Source: Lodderomyces elongisporus (lineage: Eukaryota > Ascomycota > Pichiomycetes > Serinales > Debaryomycetaceae). Taken from it: a stretch of DNA of 64,000 nt. Below the pieces are notes generated by a model. That model did no database searches. It saw nothing but the letters and a program-made list of their open reading frames with translations, and was not told the origin of the DNA. Positions 13,733-23,728 of the stretch are shown here, piece by piece (within the stretch, counting starts at the first letter, position 1; every line of letters begins with the position of its first letter). The stretch lies in the NCBI RefSeq assembly GCF_030384665.1, contig NC_083677.1:1547501-1611500 (forward strand), in the 5' to 3' direction. The position numbers and the translations under genes were made by a program.

Positions 13733-14706
13733 TAGGTATTTATGTAAGGTACACATGCCAAGAAACCTACAAAAGGAGATCATGTTTTGTAACTGCTGTA
13801 CTCTGTGCTTCCTCCCCTTCCCATTGGATGGTCTGTGCTTTGTATCTCAAGTTGTTTAAGGCTTCTATTGGTGTCTTCTATTGTTCTAATCAATGTTGTT
13901 ATTGTTGTTGTTGTTATTTTATTTTATTTATATTTTATTTTTTTATTTATTTTTTCACTACAGTCTGAAATTAAAACTATAGTGTAGCAGTGAGCATAGT
14001 ACAATGTTGGCTGTGCCTAAGTGTCTTAGTGTCTTAGTGTCTTTGTGTGTTATTGTGTGTTATTGTGTGTTGTAAGTTAAGTTCTAGATGCAGTGGGAGA
14101 AATTGTGCAGATCTACACGACATACATTTCAGTATTTGATTTTCGCTTATAATAATCCACCCGAGATTATTTTCCAGCCTATGCAAATATATGTATGTGA
14201 GAATGTATATGGGTACAATGTATATATATATATATATACACCCAATTAAGAAACATCGGTAGTATGACCAAATACCAAATACAGAAGAAAAACAACAAGT
14301 ACTCTATTTACACACACACACCTATATATATATATATATACATGTATAGTTGATTTCCATTAAAACCTCACCATTATCCATCACTTTTACACTAGCCCTT
14401 TTCATAATACAAATCACTCTTTAGCCAAAAGAGAGAGAGGCACACACACACACACACACGCAGATCAGTTCACTTATCACCTCGCATTACGTCATTTACC
14501 ACCGAAGCTAAAACCTACATAAAGTCACTTCAACGATAATTTTGTTGTGCATTGGGCCACTGTCTAGATATACTCTGCCACATTAACCACCAATCCAAAA
14601 TAGACTACTTGAGTAACGGATACACTAACAAACAATCTTTTGCATCACATTATCAATACCTCATAGAATCTATTTCATTTTTTTTTTATTTTTTTAGAAA
14701 CAAGTC

Positions 14707-17052
14707 ATGACTTACAACTTTCTGGATAAGTTATGGTCAAAATCTAGATCAAAATTAAACTCCTCGTCATCACTAACTCAAACTTTTTTGAGCAAGAAAT
14801 GGAAAATTTACAGAACAACGCTAGTGTTTTGCATCATCAGCAGTGTCTATCTAGTAACGTACTTGCTCATATATAGAACCAAAACAAACATCACCGATCT
14901 GCTATCAAATACCAAATTCATACCTATTTATGACTCACATACCCATCAAAATGGTCTCAACTATACGGAAAAGTTGTATGAACTAGTCCAGTCAGAGTTT
15001 AACCAGCCTGCAAAACATACATCAACATACACAAACAAGAAATCAGCACTAAACAAGCTACTCAATTCAAATACAATGTATCAAGATGACCGATTAACCA
15101 TGGGAGTTGTATTCCAATACTTGTTGAATAACAAAAACACCAATAAAATTCCATTCAACTGGATCGACTGGGTCGACTTGTCATATCTCAACTCTCAACT
15201 CGAGAAACCACACGAAGCAAGACTAAAATGCTCAGATATAATAAACGAACTAAACTTTGTTAGACCAAGCCATAGAAAATTAGCACAAGAACTGGCCAAA
15301 CCATTTGGATGTGTCAATTCAAAGGACTTGACGCAGGAAGAAATTGAAGCAATGGGCTTTACTAGCGTTGACCAACTACCTGGCTTCATCCAGTTCCAAC
15401 ACAGTTTTGTCACCTCTTCAGAATATATACGAAACTTACAAGGCAAAAGCTACTTAATGACACACCAACCAATGCCATACAAAGTGATATTTCTCAATGA
15501 CCACGGTGATGACTTGGTCCTTGATGTCGAAAAAGGTAGGATAAGAGACCACTTGGATTATTATCAAGGCGAGATTGACCCGATGATGTTATTTGACCAA
15601 TTGACACAAGAAAAGAATAAAGTCAAAACTTATGAGTACCATCCTCAACCAGTAATGGAGTTGTCTCCTGAATTATTCCAATATGACCGCCGAGTACTTG
15701 CTCAAAAAGTAAAGGAACTCAAAAGTCTCCCGCAGTCACTAGACAAATTGCAACAATCGTATATGGACTCGATGATGGCCTCGATCAATGTATCACCTGG
15801 TACCAAACCCGAGACCAGATACTTTAAAGAAGCAACGTTGCGTCTCAACAATGGCAACCATGATAATGGCTGGCATTATGACTGGAGGTTTTTCAATGGC
15901 AAACTTGTTGATACGCATCGTACAGCAATAATCATGGAGCGTCTTTTGCGTAATTGGTTTAAATTCACTACGAAGTACGATATAATCAGCTGGATAGCAC
16001 ATGGACCATTGCTTAGTTGGTATTGGAACGGTGGCATTTTCCCATTTGACCATGACCTTGATATCCAAATGCCCATTATTCACTTGTTAAAACTTGGAGA
16101 AATGTATAACCAAACCATTGTTGTTGAAGATGTCCACGAGGGTTTTGGCAAATACATGATTGAAGTAGGCACATTTGTTCATAATCGATTGATTTCAAAG
16201 CGTGGTAATCACATTGATGCAAGATTTATCGATATTGAAACTGGAGTATACATTGATATTACTGGTATTTCGACAAGTGCTGCTACACCGCCTCTGCAAT
16301 ACTACCAGAATTTGCAAGATGATATTGATGAAGGGGCGGTATTGCAAAAAGAGAAAATCACGTATAATGATCGTCGTGTTCATTTTTACCATCACGATCA
16401 TATTTCACCCATAAAACTAAGTATGCTCAATGGTGTTCCTTGCTATATCCCCAACGCCATTATCAAGCGTTTGAAATATGAGTATCCTCGTGGTGCGTTA
16501 ACCAAGATGGAGTATGACAATTGGTATTTTGTGCCGCGTGTCCAGAATTGGATTCCATTTGTTGATTTGCAACAAATATTAGATGCTAATGACTATATGA
16601 AAGACAATGGACGTTTAAACAAGATTAAATTTCAGCGTCTTGTGAGTAATATCACCGATGAAGAAGTATGGCAACTTGCCGAGGTCCTGGGTGCGGATGG
16701 CCATGGTGCAATGACCAGAAAAAATCAAGTCTTGATTGATTATTACCATATGTTGCAAAATTCCCACTTTCACCAACAAGAAAAGCAATATTTATTTTCG
16801 ATTGATCCGACAAAACACAAGAATGTGAATGATTTGGAGGAGGGTAAGATTGGCGATGATACCACAAGAAGCACAAGCGAGGAGTATAAGAGATTTGTTG
16901 CGCAAAATGTCAAGTTGGCGCAACCAATCCGGGAAAGTTTATTTGAACACGAACGAGTTAATGGAGGCATCAAAGACTTTTATGAACGCGCAGCAAAGGC
17001 ATTGGACTCGATTGAAGTTAAGCAAATTGTAAAGTTTGATACAAAAAGCTAA
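14707..17052 (+). CDS. LicD-family Mnn4-like mannosylphosphorylation protein
   Basis: A 781-residue type II membrane protein. A short basic cytosolic tail is followed by one membrane span near residues 35-55 and a large lumenal part. The LicD phosphotransferase-like domain lies near 400-560: it includes Trp-Ile-Ala-His-Gly-x-Leu-Leu-Ser-Trp-Tyr-Trp and then Phe-Asp-His-Asp-Leu-Asp near 446-451, the aspartate-rich motif expected to bind metal and substrate, and later Asp-Ala-Arg-Phe-Ile-Asp-Ile. In yeast, Mnn4 and relatives promote transfer of mannosylphosphate to cell-wall mannans in the Golgi; Candida species have several paralogues. I do not assign which one. S. cerevisiae Mnn4 ends in a Lys/Glu repeat; here the coding region stops before a long GAA tract (see findings). 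Confidence 0.85.
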   Translation: MTYNFLDKLWSKSRSKLNSSSSLTQTFLSKKWKIYRTTLVFCIISSVYLVTYLLIYRTKTNITDLLSNTKFIPIYDSHTHQNGLNYTEKLYELVQSEFNQPAKHTSTYTNKKSALNKLLNSNTMYQDDRLTMGVVFQYLLNNKNTNKIPFNWIDWVDLSYLNSQLEKPHEARLKCSDIINELNFVRPSHRKLAQELAKPFGCVNSKDLTQEEIEAMGFTSVDQLPGFIQFQHSFVTSSEYIRNLQGKSYLMTHQPMPYKVIFLNDHGDDLVLDVEKGRIRDHLDYYQGEIDPMMLFDQLTQEKNKVKTYEYHPQPVMELSPELFQYDRRVLAQKVKELKSLPQSLDKLQQSYMDSMMASINVSPGTKPETRYFKEATLRLNNGNHDNGWHYDWRFFNGKLVDTHRTAIIMERLLRNWFKFTTKYDIISWIAHGPLLSWYWNGGIFPFDHDLDIQMPIIHLLKLGEMYNQTIVVEDVHEGFGKYMIEVGTFVHNRLISKRGNHIDARFIDIETGVYIDITGISTSAATPPLQYYQNLQDDIDEGAVLQKEKITYNDRRVHFYHHDHISPIKLSMLNGVPCYIPNAIIKRLKYEYPRGALTKMEYDNWYFVPRVQNWIPFVDLQQILDANDYMKDNGRLNKIKFQRLVSNITDEEVWQLAEVLGADGHGAMTRKNQVLIDYYHMLQNSHFHQQEKQYLFSIDPTKHKNVNDLEEGKIGDDTTRSTSEEYKRFVAQNVKLAQPIRESLFEHERVNGGIKDFYERAAKALDSIEVKQIVKFDTKS

Positions 17053-17087
17053 GAAACGAGAAGAGTAGGCAAACGATGATGATGAAG

Positions 17088-17283
17088 AAGGAGAAGGAGA
17101 AGAAGAAGAAGAAAAAGAAGAAGAAGAAGAAGAAGAAGAAGAAGAAGAAGAAGAAGAAGAAGAAGAAGAAGAAGAAGAAGAAGAAGAAGAAGAAGAAGAA
17201 GAAGAAGAAGAAGAAGAAGAAGAAGAAGAAGAAGAAGAAGAAGAAGAAGAAGAAGAAGAAGAAGAAGAAAGAAAGAAAGAATG
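17088..17283 (+). repeat. GAA trinucleotide tract after the MNN4-like gene
   Basis: GAA·TTC repeat, pure for about 155 bases (near 17114-17269, about 50 units), with imperfect GGAGAA units at the start and GAAA units at the end. It starts about 35 bases beyond the stop codon, probably within the 3' untranslated region. Pure GAA tracts can form triplex DNA. Confidence 0.97.
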
Positions 17284-17568
17284 AATGAAAAGACACAGAA
17301 ACCGTCTATATAGAGAAATGAATATAATTTATGCTATACAAACCAAAGAGGTAAAAAAAATCTATAGATAAACTATAAATATGATCTTATTGATAACAAA
17401 AGAGTATTTATTTTTTTGTTTCCATTTTATTCTTTTCTTTCCTCTTTTCTTTTTTGTTGTTTAATTCTTGGGGTCTGGTTCTGTTTGAAATCTAGAGATT
17501 AGTTATGGGTGGAACTTAATGAAGCATACCCAAAAAAACAAAAATTCAATTTAAAATATTAAAATGGT

Positions 17569-17593
17569 GGGGGGGGGGGGGGGGGGGGGGGGG
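17569..17593 (+). repeat. Run of 25 guanines
   Basis: An uninterrupted poly(G) run followed by GGAGAAAGGAAGGGG. It sits about 215 bases upstream of the next gene's ATG and is very unusual in AT-rich DNA. It could form a G-quadruplex. Confidence 0.95.
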
Positions 17594-17807
17594 AAGGAGA
17601 AAGGAAGGGGTTGGGAGAGAGATAAATGAGAGGGACATTGCAAAAATACCTAAAGGGGTATTTGATTTCACATTCTCTTTCTCTCTCTATATTTTCAACT
17701 CATGTTTTAATATATAATAAACCATTTTTAGAATGTCCCTAAATTGTATTTTTATTTTGCTAGACCATATAATTTTCTGTTGAACAGAATTGAGGTATCA
17801 GTATATC

Positions 17808-19247
17808 ATGAATAAAAGTAGAATGTATCCATCTCAATATCAAGAAATACAGGGCAGAAGAAGCATTGAGAATCATGCATTGCGTAGTTTACTCTACGAG
17901 GATTCAGCTACAACCACAAGAACAACAACAAAGTCATTACCACCTCCTAAATCCAGTTCTCCTTCTTCTTTATCATCATCATCATCATCTCCCAAATCTA
18001 TAAAAAGATCATTAGAGTTTTCATTTCCAACTAACTCGCATAACTCGTATGCTGCATCTTTGCCACAACAGCAGCCGTTTAATCACCAAAGTCTTTTAAG
18101 CTCAATATATACTAGTGACCAAAATCTGAATGAATTTATGGAACTAACACATGAGAAAGAAGTTATTAAAAGAAATAGAAATAAACATAAAGAGAACAAG
18201 AGTGACTTTAACAACGGTACAGAAAGTGAATATAATGAGAAACAAACTTTGCTTTTTCTTGAAGCGTATCAAAGTTGGGGAAAAAAAGAAGTGAGGCCAC
18301 CACCCATGTCACCGCCAATATCGTGCATGAGTAATTTTGAGCACGAGTTTGACAAGTGGAATATGGACTCTGCTGTACCAATAGATAATATATTTGAAGT
18401 AATTGGTAATGATGAGCAAGATATGGAAAAAAATGGGAATGATGACGTTATGAAAGTGGCAAATATGAATCATAATTGCAGCAATAATAGTGATTCTTTG
18501 GACGCAGAAGTTGAGTCAGTCTTTGAAAGTTTGAAGGAGTTGACGTTGATGGACAAATTCAAGGGTTTGATTAAAAAAAAATCACCTTTAATGACTAATA
18601 AGAAGGCTGAAGAGAGTGGAACTATCACATTATTGGTCGATAACAAAGTTTGTGCTTTTGATGAGGATAGGCTGTTTCAAGAAGGTACCAAGTTACCCCA
18701 AGAGTTGAGAGTAGGATTACACGGTGGTCAATTTGAAAAGAATGAGACAAAGCAGGAGTGTATGCAACATCAACACCCTTTGATGCAGCCAAATACTGAA
18801 AAACAGCAATCCGAGTCCACTCAACCTCTTGAACTTAAACCTGCTCCTCCTATACCTCCGCTAATTAATCTAATACCACCACCACCACCTCTTCCTTGTT
18901 ATTCTTCTTGTTCTTCCGCATGTTCTTCTTTAACAACATTGCCCAATGAGTTGGTATTGTTACCACAAGAACAAAGATCCACGTTGTATAACAATGAAGA
19001 ATGGAAAAGCTCACATGCAGTAAAGTCAATTCTCAAATGTAAAGTGAATAGAAACTTTGACATAGAGATTGAAGAAATCTTGAAGCAAGATGAGATGCAG
19101 TTTGATGAGTTTTGGCATAATTTTGAAATGAATGAGCTGGCCAAGTGTAACTTTGCTAATGAACAATTGCTTACTCTGATGAGGATGGAACAGGTGCAGA
19201 AGTATTACCACGAATATAGAGGTGATGAATACTATGACAAAGAGTAA
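17808..19247 (+). CDS. Unrecognised Ser/Pro-rich acidic protein
   Basis: A 479-residue open frame that I cannot assign. The start is the ATG at 17808; the frame extends six codons upstream but only to a TTG. The N-terminal third is Ser/Thr/Pro-rich with a Ser run. The middle is acidic (near 190-250), and a proline-rich stretch lies near 340-370 with a run of five or more prolines. The C-terminal 80 residues look folded and highly charged, with a Ser-Ile-Leu-Lys motif near 407-410 that resembles a protein phosphatase 1 docking site, followed by alternating acidic and aromatic helices. There is no signal peptide or membrane span. This composition would suit a regulatory or scaffold protein, but that is only a guess. 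Confidence 0.75.
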   Translation: MNKSRMYPSQYQEIQGRRSIENHALRSLLYEDSATTTRTTTKSLPPPKSSSPSSLSSSSSSPKSIKRSLEFSFPTNSHNSYAASLPQQQPFNHQSLLSSIYTSDQNLNEFMELTHEKEVIKRNRNKHKENKSDFNNGTESEYNEKQTLLFLEAYQSWGKKEVRPPPMSPPISCMSNFEHEFDKWNMDSAVPIDNIFEVIGNDEQDMEKNGNDDVMKVANMNHNCSNNSDSLDAEVESVFESLKELTLMDKFKGLIKKKSPLMTNKKAEESGTITLLVDNKVCAFDEDRLFQEGTKLPQELRVGLHGGQFEKNETKQECMQHQHPLMQPNTEKQQSESTQPLELKPAPPIPPLINLIPPPPPLPCYSSCSSACSSLTTLPNELVLLPQEQRSTLYNNEEWKSSHAVKSILKCKVNRNFDIEIEEILKQDEMQFDEFWHNFEMNELAKCNFANEQLLTLMRMEQVQKYYHEYRGDEYYDKE

Positions 19248-20616
19248 AAAGAAAAGAAAAGAAAAGAAACAAAAGAAAAAAGAACCAAAAAGGTGATGGA
19301 AGTGGCACTTGTGATAGCATAGATGTAAAACCTTTTTCCTTCTTTCATGTTCTTTTTCCCAAGACACTAGTTGATAGTGTGATTCAAAAGATTAGTTAAT
19401 TTTTAGTACTCTCAACAAACAAACAAACAACTAAACAAACAAAAAACACACTTACTAAAAACAAGCAAACTCTATATGTCCTTGTATTAGTAAACTATAG
19501 ATAATGTATAAAGACACTATGAATTGGAGGAGAAAAGATATAAACAATATAAAGTTTTTTTTGCAAGAAACAACTATCAAGACAACAAGAAAGTCCATTA
19601 TTCCTAATAAACATATAGATAGAAAAGCTAATGACTAATAGTTTTTATTACCATTTAGCTTTCACTTCTTTTTCTCTTTTTGCTTCTTTTGGATTAAATG
19701 TACAAAAGTTTACAATTGAATCAGTGGAATCGAATTGGTGCAGTAGATTGAGGATACGAAATTTTTGCAACCAATTTGTTTCGTTCCCTCTGCCTTTAAG
19801 GGGAAGGAAACTTTAACAAATAACATATACATGGTAGCTTCAAATGAACATAAAAAATGTTAGTCAACACTTGAACAGTATATAGTAAGTGATCATCATG
19901 ACAATAGAATATAGCTTCAACTTCAACCAAGCGTCGACTTAATATACATATATATATATTCATATATATGAATATATATGTATATATACAGTTATGTGTG
20001 AGTATATAAGTGTTTAGGTATATTGGTTTATACAGTTCCTGGCTGAAATAAAAACCCCAAGAAGGCACTACATCCTATTATTATAAGCGCATTTTTATAA
20101 ACATGTAATTGGTGCAAAATTAGCCTTGTTTGACAAATGTCTCTAAACTTTCAGTCTAAACTAAATTGATCAATATGGATAAAATGTTGTTTAGTTTGAA
20201 AGCTCTAGTCAAACTGAGTAACTTTTGTATGAAACCCCTTAAACACTTTGGGCAAACTATTTTGAGATAAAGTGTCTTCTTTCCTTTTTTTTATTTATTC
20301 GTTTATTTCTTTCTGTAATTATTTTGTTGATTAGGTGTTGAAATATGTAATTTGTAGATGATGATGATGATGAATGAAATGATAATGAGAGAGAGAGACA
20401 ATCTTAAAGTACGAGATAGTAAGGTGGCATTTGTCAGGTTAGTAAAGTGATTTGCTTGGTTTGTATAGTACAAAGAGGCTTATGAAATAAAGCAGATCCT
20501 CACAAGAGTATAAATAGAGTGAAGAAGAAGAAGAACAACAACAACAACAACAACGTCTTTTAGTCGAGAGAGAATGAGAGAGAAAGAAGGAGAGAGATGT
20601 AATTTCAACATGGCTA

Positions 20617-20646
20617 ATGAAACCTAATATACGTCTTAGGTTTCAT
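20617..20646. repeat. 11-bp perfect inverted repeat
   Basis: ATGAAACCTAA and its exact complement, separated by eight bases. It could be a transcription-factor dyad or a hairpin in a noncoding transcript. Confidence 0.9.
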
Positions 20647-20690
20647 CTACATGGCTTTTGGTGAAGTTGTTGTTGTTGAATAATGATATA

Positions 20691-20730
20691 TATATACATA
20701 TATATACATATATATACATATATATACATA
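20691..20730. repeat. Four exact 10-bp TATATACATA repeats
   Basis: Four perfect tandem copies inside a longer alternating TA stretch. Confidence 0.95.
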
Positions 20731-21736
20731 TATGTATATTTAAGCAAGCATTAGGAAAAGGAGGCACAGTTTTTTGTTTCTCCTTGGCGATGGAGTATTG
20801 TCACTGAACAGTCAGAGTTACAAAAAAAAAAAAAGGAAAATAATAATTAACAACAACAACAACAACAACATTTTTTGTTCTTCCTCTTCATCTGTCTATG
20901 ATGTCATCGATGATCATATATTGGAAGAGAAAATGCAGATACAAAATATTTCTTTTTCTTTTTTCTCTTCTCTTTCTCTCTCTACATCTTATTTGTTTTT
21001 TTCCCCCCTTTGTTTCTTTTGTTTTATGTTTCGATTGGTAGGTAGCATTTAAAGTATACGTCACGTGATACATATTAAGTCAAACAGTTGAAGATGATCA
21101 GTACTTTTAATTAATCATATATCGTTGGTATAGATATATGTAAATATATACTAGTAAAGGATTGCAAAAAGGCTATAACATTCCTATATCATACTTTCGA
21201 ACTTTTTTTCAAGCTTTACTCCTGCCTCTATTTTTACCTTGTCCCACATGGGAGCCCAGTACCCAGTACCCAAAATCAATCACAAAAATGGTAAAATCGA
21301 TTTTGTCCATTGGGCCCAGACTTCTTGCGCTCACTGCTCTTTTTGAGAAAGAGAGAGAAAGAGGGAAAGAAAGTGAGAAAGAGAGAGAGATAGCACTACC
21401 GACAGATTTTGCTTTGTTCTTTGCATGCAGATAATTTACTCTCCAAATTGGGTGAAATTTGAGTCAGCACTTTGCCATTCAAACATACAACATACAACAG
21501 CCAACAAATATCGCAAGTTTATACATAACTATTGAGAGACCAGAACTGACGATAAGTAAAGATACAAATAAGCACTTTTCCAAAATGAATTAATTATTCT
21601 ATAGCCAATTTCTTTCGTTATATATCTAGCCTTTTCTTTTCTTTATCTTTTTTTCCTTACATTCTGCTTCTTCTTTATAAATCTTTCTATTCATTTCTTG
21701 CTGCAACAGGACTAAGCATTTCATACCTTTATTCTG

Positions 21737-23194
21737 ATGCCAACATTCGTTTCCTTGCTACTCCAAATACTAATATTTGCAAACTACATCACATGTATTG
21801 CACTTGATTTCAAAGTACATCGACCTCTGCGACACTCATTTCCTATACTCCATTCTTCCATCTCACCCAACACAAAACGAAATGACCTAGTCAACCCCAT
21901 ATACATCCAAAAGAATGTCTACTTGGCAAAATTATCCATTGGCTCAAACGAAGATCAAGAGCCAGATACAGTAGTTGTTTCTATAGACACAGGCTCACTG
22001 GATCTATGGGTAATGGCACTGGACGTACAGTGCTACACTGTGGCGCAGTACCACGTTGACGGCGCACCCAATATTCCAGATTTATTCAATGACTTGGACC
22101 TGGACTACTCATGCACGGCAAATGGCACATTTAACTACAAAAACTCAAAAACATTTAAACAACTAAAAGGAGAAGAAAAAGGAAATGGCGAAGGAGAAGG
22201 AGATGATGATGATGATGATGATGATGAAGGTGTTTTCCAACTAGGATTTGCCGATGGATCTGTAGCTACTGGGATATGGGGTAAAGACGATGTCTCTTTA
22301 GGCACAGACAACAAAACATTTGTCACTGGCTTAAAGTTTGGAGTTGTTAATGCCACTAGTATAGATGTGGGGATCTTGGGCATAGGCTACTCTACAGAAT
22401 ACAGCAATTTCCCTCGTCTACTCAAAGAACAGGGCCATATCGACCAAGTGCAATACTCCATAGTATTTCACCACAAAAACCAGGTTGGATCTATCGAATT
22501 TGGCGATATTGATGAAGCAAAATATGATGGCAATTTGGCAATAACACCAATGCAAAAAGGAAATGTTGGCGTGCATGTGCACAGCATAAAAATCGATGAG
22601 AACTTGATACAATCCAAACAAGAGGAGATTATAGTCGATACCGGCTCTACATTCTCAACATGGCCTCGATCCTGGATAGATGAGGTTGGCAAAACCTTGA
22701 ATGGAACGTATAATGACGACGAATCAGCATATAAATTTGATTGCGGGACAAACTTTAGCAGCAATTTAAATTTCTCATTCAGTGTTAATTCGACACAATT
22801 CTCTATACCGATTCTGAGTTTAATTGACAATGTGGAAAACACATGTTACTTGGCAGTAATGGATGAATCACTAATCGGAGGAGTCATTTTTGGCGCCGAT
22901 ATCTTACAACATTTCTATACTGTTTACAATTACGACAAGTATACTTTTGGTATTGCAAAATTGAATGAGGAAAATCAAGACGAAGACGAGAATGACGAAG
23001 AAAGTGAAGCAACACGATCAGATACTGGAGATAGCGACACCAGTACTACTAGTCAATCATCAGCACAAGACGGGAATGAAACTAGCGAGAAAACGGACAA
23101 TGCAAGAAACAGTAATAATGCTGGACATGGCGTGATGTATGCATACATTATGAGTATGGTACCCTTGTCGATGTATATATTTTTCTTATACTAA
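21737..23194 (+). CDS. GPI-anchored yapsin/Sap9-10-type aspartyl protease
   Basis: A 485-residue pepsin-family protease destined for the cell surface. It has a signal peptide at about 1-22 and a short pro-region ending at Lys-Arg near residue 50 (a Kex2-type site). The first catalytic motif is Asp-Thr-Gly-Ser at 84-87 and the second is Asp-Thr-Gly-Ser at 301-304. A low-complexity Gly/Glu/Asp insert near 147-165 lies in the first half, in the place where yapsins carry a processing loop. A Ser/Thr/Asp/Glu-rich stalk occupies about 415-465, followed by a hydrophobic C-terminal tail, which is a GPI-anchor signal. Residue 88 is coded by CTG; reading it as Ser restores the family motif. Yapsins shed and process cell-wall proteins after basic residues. 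I do not assign a specific SAP/YPS number. Confidence 0.92.
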   Translation: MPTFVSLLLQILIFANYITCIALDFKVHRPLRHSFPILHSSISPNTKRNDLVNPIYIQKNVYLAKLSIGSNEDQEPDTVVVSIDTGSLDLWVMALDVQCYTVAQYHVDGAPNIPDLFNDLDLDYSCTANGTFNYKNSKTFKQLKGEEKGNGEGEGDDDDDDDDEGVFQLGFADGSVATGIWGKDDVSLGTDNKTFVTGLKFGVVNATSIDVGILGIGYSTEYSNFPRLLKEQGHIDQVQYSIVFHHKNQVGSIEFGDIDEAKYDGNLAITPMQKGNVGVHVHSIKIDENLIQSKQEEIIVDTGSTFSTWPRSWIDEVGKTLNGTYNDDESAYKFDCGTNFSSNLNFSFSVNSTQFSIPILSLIDNVENTCYLAVMDESLIGGVIFGADILQHFYTVYNYDKYTFGIAKLNEENQDEDENDEESEATRSDTGDSDTSTTSQSSAQDGNETSEKTDNARNSNNAGHGVMYAYIMSMVPLSMYIFFLY

Positions 23195-23728
23195 AAGAAA
23201 AAAAAAATAAACAAAAGGAAAACAAAAATTAAGGAAAAATTTAGGTTTACTGCTTTGATTGACCTATTTTCTTTTGATGTTCTTCTTCGTTTTCATCTAT
23301 AGATAATAATACTGGCTATTATTAACGAAAATGCATTTTTTACAATATAGAAATTGGAAATAAAGTTTGAATGATGTAGGAGTAAGAAAAAAAAATGAGA
23401 AACAAATACGTATACTCTTATTCAACATTCTACCAATCCATTTCGAGGTTTATTTTTTTGTATACTTTTGTATTGTATTCTTTTCTTTTTTTACATTTGT
23501 TTCTTCTTTCAATTATTACTATTATTACAATTATTCATCTTGCAACACATCGTATATGCAAGCTAGACTCCATTAGTGGAAATGACAAATCCAAAAGAAA
23601 AATAAAAATACGTTGGCACTCTTTATTGTCATTTGAATTGCAACCATACTCATTCATCAGTACAAACTTCTCTTAATGCTTTTCTTGTTCCACATACGCA
23701 TCTATCTTGAATTTGCAGCCAATACGCA
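23195..23728. other. Spacer upstream of the RPL22 promoter sites
   Basis: AT-rich with poly(A) and ATT runs. It holds the protease 3' end, and no gene is seen. Confidence 0.55.

Larger units (their letters stand above)
12462..14706. other. Long intergenic region between ACB1 and the MNN4-like gene
   Basis: About 2.2 kb, divergent. It contains the ACB1 promoter with a dyad (12717-12733) and a CACGTG site (12785-12790), many poly(T) runs, a 50-codon candidate secreted-peptide frame (13580-13732), tandem TGTCTTAG and TGTGTTAT repeats near 14028-14075, and TA and CA microsatellites at 14220-14240, 14323-14342 and 14441-14460. No larger gene is supported on either strand. Confidence 0.6.
19248..21736. 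other. Long intergenic region, probable regulatory DNA
   Basis: About 2.5 kb with no supported gene of ordinary size. It contains TA microsatellites (around 19945-19990 and 20691-20730), an 11-bp perfect inverted repeat (20617-20646), GA-rich stretches, a CACGTG site (21062-21067), and a GC-richer patch at 21220-21330 with a 32-codon ATG frame. A 61-codon ATG frame at 19631-19816 is not convincing. The size suggests a complex promoter for the downstream protease gene or an unannotated noncoding RNA. Confidence 0.5.

Noticed and set aside
17076..17288. PolyLys / polyPhe frames in the GAA tract
   Set aside because: Artefacts of the trinucleotide repeat.
19631..19816. 61-codon ATG frame in the long spacer
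   Set aside because: It could pass as a signal-peptide frame, but there is no second line of support.
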